Below are positions 60,262 through 64,000 of a stretch of 64,000 bases of DNA, in pieces (position 1 is the first letter of the stretch; each line of letters starts with the position of its first letter). The DNA comes from Hyperoplus lanceolatus. Lineage: Eukaryota; Chordata; Actinopteri; Uranoscopiformes; Ammodytidae. A program made the translations under genes and the position numbers. The stretch lies in assembly GCA_026929865.2 (NCBI GenBank), contig CM049397.1, positions 1-64,000 on the forward strand, read 5' to 3'. The notes beneath the pieces are model-generated. The model was given only the letters and a program-made list of their open reading frames with translations, did not search any database and was not told the origin of the DNA.

Positions 60262-60972
60262 TTAATATTGTTATTATAGAGAATGTACACGGGTCACAAA
60301 GAGCAATGTTGATTGATGGATTGTACTTAGGTAATCCTTATTCAGCACTATTTTGCATTTATTAAGTGTAACAAGTGATGAATGGTTCCCACTTTACAAT
60401 AAGGGTCACAAATAACATTAAGAAATGGTTAATTATGCTTAAGTGATGCTTAATCAGCACTAGTATGCCTTTATTAGGTGTTAATTCATGAGAAATGGTT
60501 CTCACTTAACAATAAGGGTCTCAAAGTCCATTGGTAAATGGTTAATTACACTTAAGTAATGCCTATTATGGTTAATTATGCTTCAGTAATGCCTATTCAG
60601 CACTGGTGTGCATTTATTAAGTTACTTAATGGATAAATGGTTCCCACTTTACAATAAGGGTCACAAAGAGCATTAATAAATGGTTAATTATGCTTAAGTA
60701 ATGTTAAAAAATTACATTTGTTAACAGTTAATTAATGCTTATTATTATATTAATCAACTGCTGGTTCAAGCTTAATTAATGGGTGAACTAAGGTTAATAT
60801 AGGATATTTATAAACAGTACATAATGTAGTAATTAATACCTTAGTTAACATGAATACCATCAGTAAATGCTTACTAGACACATTAGTTAACAGTTAACTA
60901 ATGGTTAGTTAAACCTTATTAAGCATTAACTAACCATTAATTAATGTACCCTTATTGTAAAGTGTTACCAAC
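60262..60972. repeat. Tandem repeat (about 110-140 bp unit) within a TIR element
   Basis: ATGGTTCCCACTTTACAATA recurs at about 60382, 60495 (one change) and 60634, with a leading partial unit near 60290. Each unit continues with GGGTCACAAA, ATGGTTAATTATGCTTAAG and CAGCACT.GT.TGC.TTTATTA. The middle unit carries an extra 30-base duplication. The right end has CCCTTATTGTAAAGTGTTACC, an inverted form of the unit start, suggesting the array grew from the end of a DNA transposon. Confidence 0.7.
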
Positions 60973-61134
60973 AAGGGTACTAACAAGTCTGTGTCATCAC
61001 CTACTTTTGTTCTGGCAGAGGCAATGGCTTTGGACAATGAGCACATCTGCATCATGCTTTGCATGGTTTGTGATACACCATTTTTTGTCTTACAAGTTTC
61101 TTGAAAATGAATTGTAATATGCAAATGAGCTATA

Positions 61135-61691
61135 CACTAATCAAATACAGGCTACCCAAAATATATCCGCATAGGCTTAATTTAAACCTTTACTCCTACC
61201 ACATTAAAACTTTACACAATGAAAGTCTACATGAAAAGTAAAACATTTGTATTAGAATTTAACCTATAATGTTCAAGGCTTTCCAGAAGGGGTTGGTCGA
61301 ATGTCAGAACAGGGGTCACATCATACTGCAGAGCTTGAGTTGCCACAAACCTCAATGTTGAGTACATGAAGGATTCAGGAGTAGTGATGTCTTCCACAAA
61401 ACATCCAGCTGTGATGTTTTGTTATCTGCTTTCTAATGTGTTTTATGTATTTTAATCTTGCCCCTGTAAAGCACTTTGAATGGCCTTGTGTCTGAATTGT
61501 GCTATATAGATTGCCTTGCCAGCAACAGAGCCAGTGGCTGATACACAATAGGTTCACGTATAGGAGGAATCATAAAGTACTTAATGTGTATGCGACCAAC
61601 CGCAGCAATATCTGCAGCAGTCATTTGAATCTTTAAAGGAAAAAATTAAGCCTATGCGGATATATTTTGGGTAGCCTATATGTGATTAGTG
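61135..61691. mobile_element. TA-flanked MITE with an L2 tail inside
   Basis: Inverted ends of about 45 bases beginning CACTAATCA and including CAGGCTACCCAAAATATATC and CGCATAGGCTTAA, with TA at 61133-61134 and 61692-61693. An L2-type 3' end (GTAAAGCACTTTGAATGGCC, ATTGCCTTGCC) is nested at about 61430-61525. No transposase. Confidence 0.8.
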
Positions 61692-61693
61692 TA

Positions 61694-62206
61694 GGAGAGA
61701 GTGGCCTAAGTTGTGCAACTTTTCACTCAAAGTGACTTTAAAGTAAGGCCTTGACAGTAAAGTCTCCAACTCAAATATGTACATATATTTCAGGGTGTTG
61801 TGCATCCCTGGCAATAAAAACTTTGGATCTGGAATAAACTGTAAAAGAAATATAGTTTTCTGAAAAAAAGTTGTCTTGATGCCCAACTTGCCCCCGGTGT
61901 GGTGTAAGTTGTGCGGTTGGAGAGAATACCATGGGGTGAATTGTGCCATTGCTATATATCTCATAAACTGTAATGCAAGACAAATCCATTAGACAATTAC
62001 TTATTTAAGGTTTATTTAAAGTAAATAGTTGACAAAGATTGAAGGACAATTTTCTTAAACAAGGCCTAGCAGATCTAATGGTTTTACCTGCAAAGCTCAC
62101 AATGACAAAGTCACCATCATCATCTTTCTGGCCATCTGAACTCTCATCAGTGGTGTCGTTAAGTGGAATTGAGATGTCACTCTCTTCTGAGCTACTGTAG
62201 ACAATC
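61694..62206. mobile_element. Third copy of the TA-flanked TIR family, interrupted
   Basis: Starts GGAGAGAGTGGCCTAAG right after TA (61692-61693), the same TA that ends the MITE at 61135-61691. It follows the 71-1198 copy (TTGACAGTAAAGTCTCCAAC, TGGATCTGGAATAAACTG) and includes the same transposase tail on the minus strand (62110-62200: SSSEESDISIP, DDDGDFVIVSFAGK). It stops at 62206 where another element begins. Confidence 0.8.
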
Positions 62207-62592
62207 TAGGGCTGTCAAACGATTAAAATTTTTAATCAGATTAATCACAGGATTCTGTGGATTAATCACGATTAATCACGATTAATTTTACCATTTGAAA
62301 TATGCTTGAAAAATTCAAATTTTCTCTATATATTGTTGTATGAACGGAAAGATAAAGGACAGGAGGTGGATATGTACATTTAAAATTAGTATTGTTATTA
62401 ATTAAAAATCCAAATGATGGTTTGAATACTGAAAATAAATTTAAATCAAATTAAAATATATACCTACCACACCATAATTCAATTGGTCTGTCTCTTTACT
62501 ATGTCTTTGGGCAAATATAAGCTATATAATGGCATTTATTTTGTGAATCTATAGGTTGTGCATTCTTGAATACAACTTGATTACAGTCCGCG
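62207..62592. mobile_element. hAT-like element, one end visible
   Basis: TAGGGCTGTCAAACGATTAA followed by repeated ATTAATCACGATTAAT, the terminal/subterminal pattern of a common fish hAT family. The other end was not found; the 62592 end is set at the microsatellite. Confidence 0.6.
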
Positions 62593-62640
62593 GTGTGTGT
62601 GTGTGTGTGTGTGTATACGTACGTACGTACGTACGTACGT
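62593..62640. repeat. (GT)n and (TACG)n compound microsatellite
   Basis: GT run at 62593-62614, then ACGT repeats at 62616-62640. The short ORFs here are repeat artefacts. Confidence 0.9.
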
Positions 62641-63573
62641 TTGTACGCGCGAACACGTCCTAGGGGACTGTTCATTTGTACCAGGAAGCCGACGTTATGT
62701 TGTCTACTCACACACACCTCTGAAAACTGCAGACGTTTGTGTCCTCGCGCGCTCTGTTGAGATAGGTAAGAATATTGCAACTTTTCATTGTACATATCTT
62801 GTTCTTAGGAGAATGTGAAATGTATATTTCTTGTTTTCGTAGGGAAAAGTATGATAATTTTAATAAGACAAGTAAGGCAAGGTAACAAGTGACCTTTAAT
62901 ATTAAGGTATAATCACTAAAAGTTATCCTGAAATATATACATAATTGTGAATTCATAAGGCCTCTCTGAAAAGGCATGCCTGGGCTTGTCCTGGGACAGG
63001 TCAGGGGTGAGAGAGACAAGGGAGGCAGTGGGTCCTTGAGCTGGACACACACACCCTCATCTTTACCCCCACCCTCTCCCCTCCTAATAATACACACACC
63101 CACTCTCTCTGTCTTCAGACTATTTAAGGCCAGGGTTTTGAGCAAGAAGGGCTGGTTTTTGGGGAAGTCTTGACTGTTCCACTTTTTTGTTCTTTCAGCA
63201 TGGACGTAAGACTTAGAAGAAAAACTCGAAAGAAACACTCTGAATCTTTTTCAGTGCAAAATACTTAGAAAAATTGAGGTCAGTTATTTTTTCTTTTTAA
63301 GAAGGGGAAGAAGCTCTGAACAAATTCTTCTTTTTTCTGAGAAGTTTGGTAAGGGAACATTTGGGTTACTAATAGGAATTAATTGATGAACCAGGTTTGT
63401 GGAATGGCATCGAGTTGAGGTTTTAGACTGTTGAACCAACTTTTCCTGACTATTTGTGTTGCAAAATCACCAGTGTTATAAGGATTTGAAGAAATTCAAA
63501 TTTAAATGACTTTGGTGAAAGCTCGGCCATTTACTCAAGCTATTGAAGCTAGCTCATTAAATATGTCAAGAGA
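62641..63573. other. No gene; possible LTR-like promoter stretch
   Basis: At 63118-63250 the order CTATTTAAGG, TTGAGCAAGAAGGGCTGG and TTAGAAGAAAAACTCG resembles the TATA-to-R segment of the solo LTR (minus strand 58700-58560: CTATATAAGAG, TTGAAGCAGGACAAGGC, ACTTAGAAAAACTTTG). It may be a diverged third LTR piece in plus orientation. The AATAAA and LTR end were not found. Confidence 0.3.
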
Positions 63574-64000
63574 TCCTGAGCTACGTTTCAATTGGTTCTA
63601 TCTGATATGGGCGGGCCAGAGCCCTATGTATGCAGACAGACAAACAGACAGACAAGTAGAGCCCTATGGTGCTCTGGGGCGGACATAACCGGATGATGAC
63701 AGTGCGCCGTCGAAGCCGTGAAGGTTAACAGAGATGGCTGCGGATATGTTGTTTGAGTTTGAGACGGCTTTGGCCTCGACCCTTTACAATTTGGAAGACG
63801 GCACTCAAATCTTTCATTAGCAAGTAAGATGAATGTTCTGTTTTGCCGACCGACCACGGCAAAAGTTAAATTTAACAGTTAACCCCGCTGTTCGCTAAAC
63901 GAACGGGGCTTAATATGTCACCTTGTACATTTCTCTGATTGGTTGTAGTGCTATCAAATTGTGTGCAGTGGCATTTGAAGAGACAAATCTAATTCATGAC
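63574..64000 (-). mobile_element. hAT-type MITE (copy 4) running off the window
   Basis: Reverse complement of the middle of copy 3 (25520-25930): shares GCTAATGAAAGATTTGAGTG, TTTGCCGTGGTCGGTCGG and AACCAATCAGAG on the minus strand. The left end is truncated and the right end lies outside. A (CAGA)n-like run with a short duplication of GAGCCCTATG is inside at 63637-63665. Confidence 0.8.

Noticed and set aside
62597-62818. ORFs with Val-Cys and Tyr-Val-Arg-Thr repeats
   Set aside because: Microsatellite translation of (GT)n and (TACG)n.
1-64000. tRNA, rRNA genes and CRISPR arrays
   Set aside because: None was seen; direct repeats present are minisatellites or transposon parts, and the sequence is eukaryotic.

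Overview
The window looks like a stretch of teleost fish genome dominated by mobile elements. Evidence for a fish is the mix of families: hAT-type elements with 8-bp target duplications, Tc1-like transposons, L2- and L1-type LINEs, a Ty3/gypsy relative with integrase close behind protease, and foamy-virus-like retroviral fossils. I recognise one host coding exon with confidence: an 87-nt exon of an X11/Mint adaptor gene (best match apba1) on the minus strand at 3220-3306. No other host exon could be found, so most or all of the rest is probably intron or intergenic DNA filled by elements.

Layout: 71-1198 is a TA-flanked transposon carrying an L2 tail. 3220-3306 is the apba1 exon with a (TG)n tract right at its splice acceptor, followed by two nested hAT-type elements (3435-4353). 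5640-7698 is a 5'-truncated LINE. 8686-22105 is a large foamy-like endogenous retrovirus with a 5' LTR, a lysine-type primer site, an unusual first ORF with a macro (ADP-ribose-binding type) domain, gag-like blocks, pol, two accessory ORFs between pol and env, and an env split by an L2 insertion; a minus-strand LINE cuts off its 3' end and no 3' LTR is visible. 23240-29000 is a repeat thicket with inverted blocks, a hAT MITE and a palindromic Tc1-like element. 31345-35005 is a Ty3/gypsy fossil holding a MITE. 39155-40300 has a Tc1-like 5' part and an L1 tail. 40351-41000 looks like an LTR plus primer site, followed by about 9 kb with no recognisable genes except two TIR elements. 50161-54157 is a nearly complete two-ORF LINE. 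55389-59655 is a triple nest: a hAT MITE split by a solo foamy-like LTR that is itself split by a hAT element, each with its own target duplication. 60262-64000 holds a tandem repeat, more MITEs and microsatellites.

The most unusual item is the foamy-like retrovirus: it has a macro-domain ORF upstream of gag and two ORFs between pol and env. Known exogenous foamy viruses place accessory genes after env and have no macro domain. The solo LTR at 55398-59068 belongs to the same group and its 4-bp target duplication agrees with that assignment. All reads were by eye; no database search was run.
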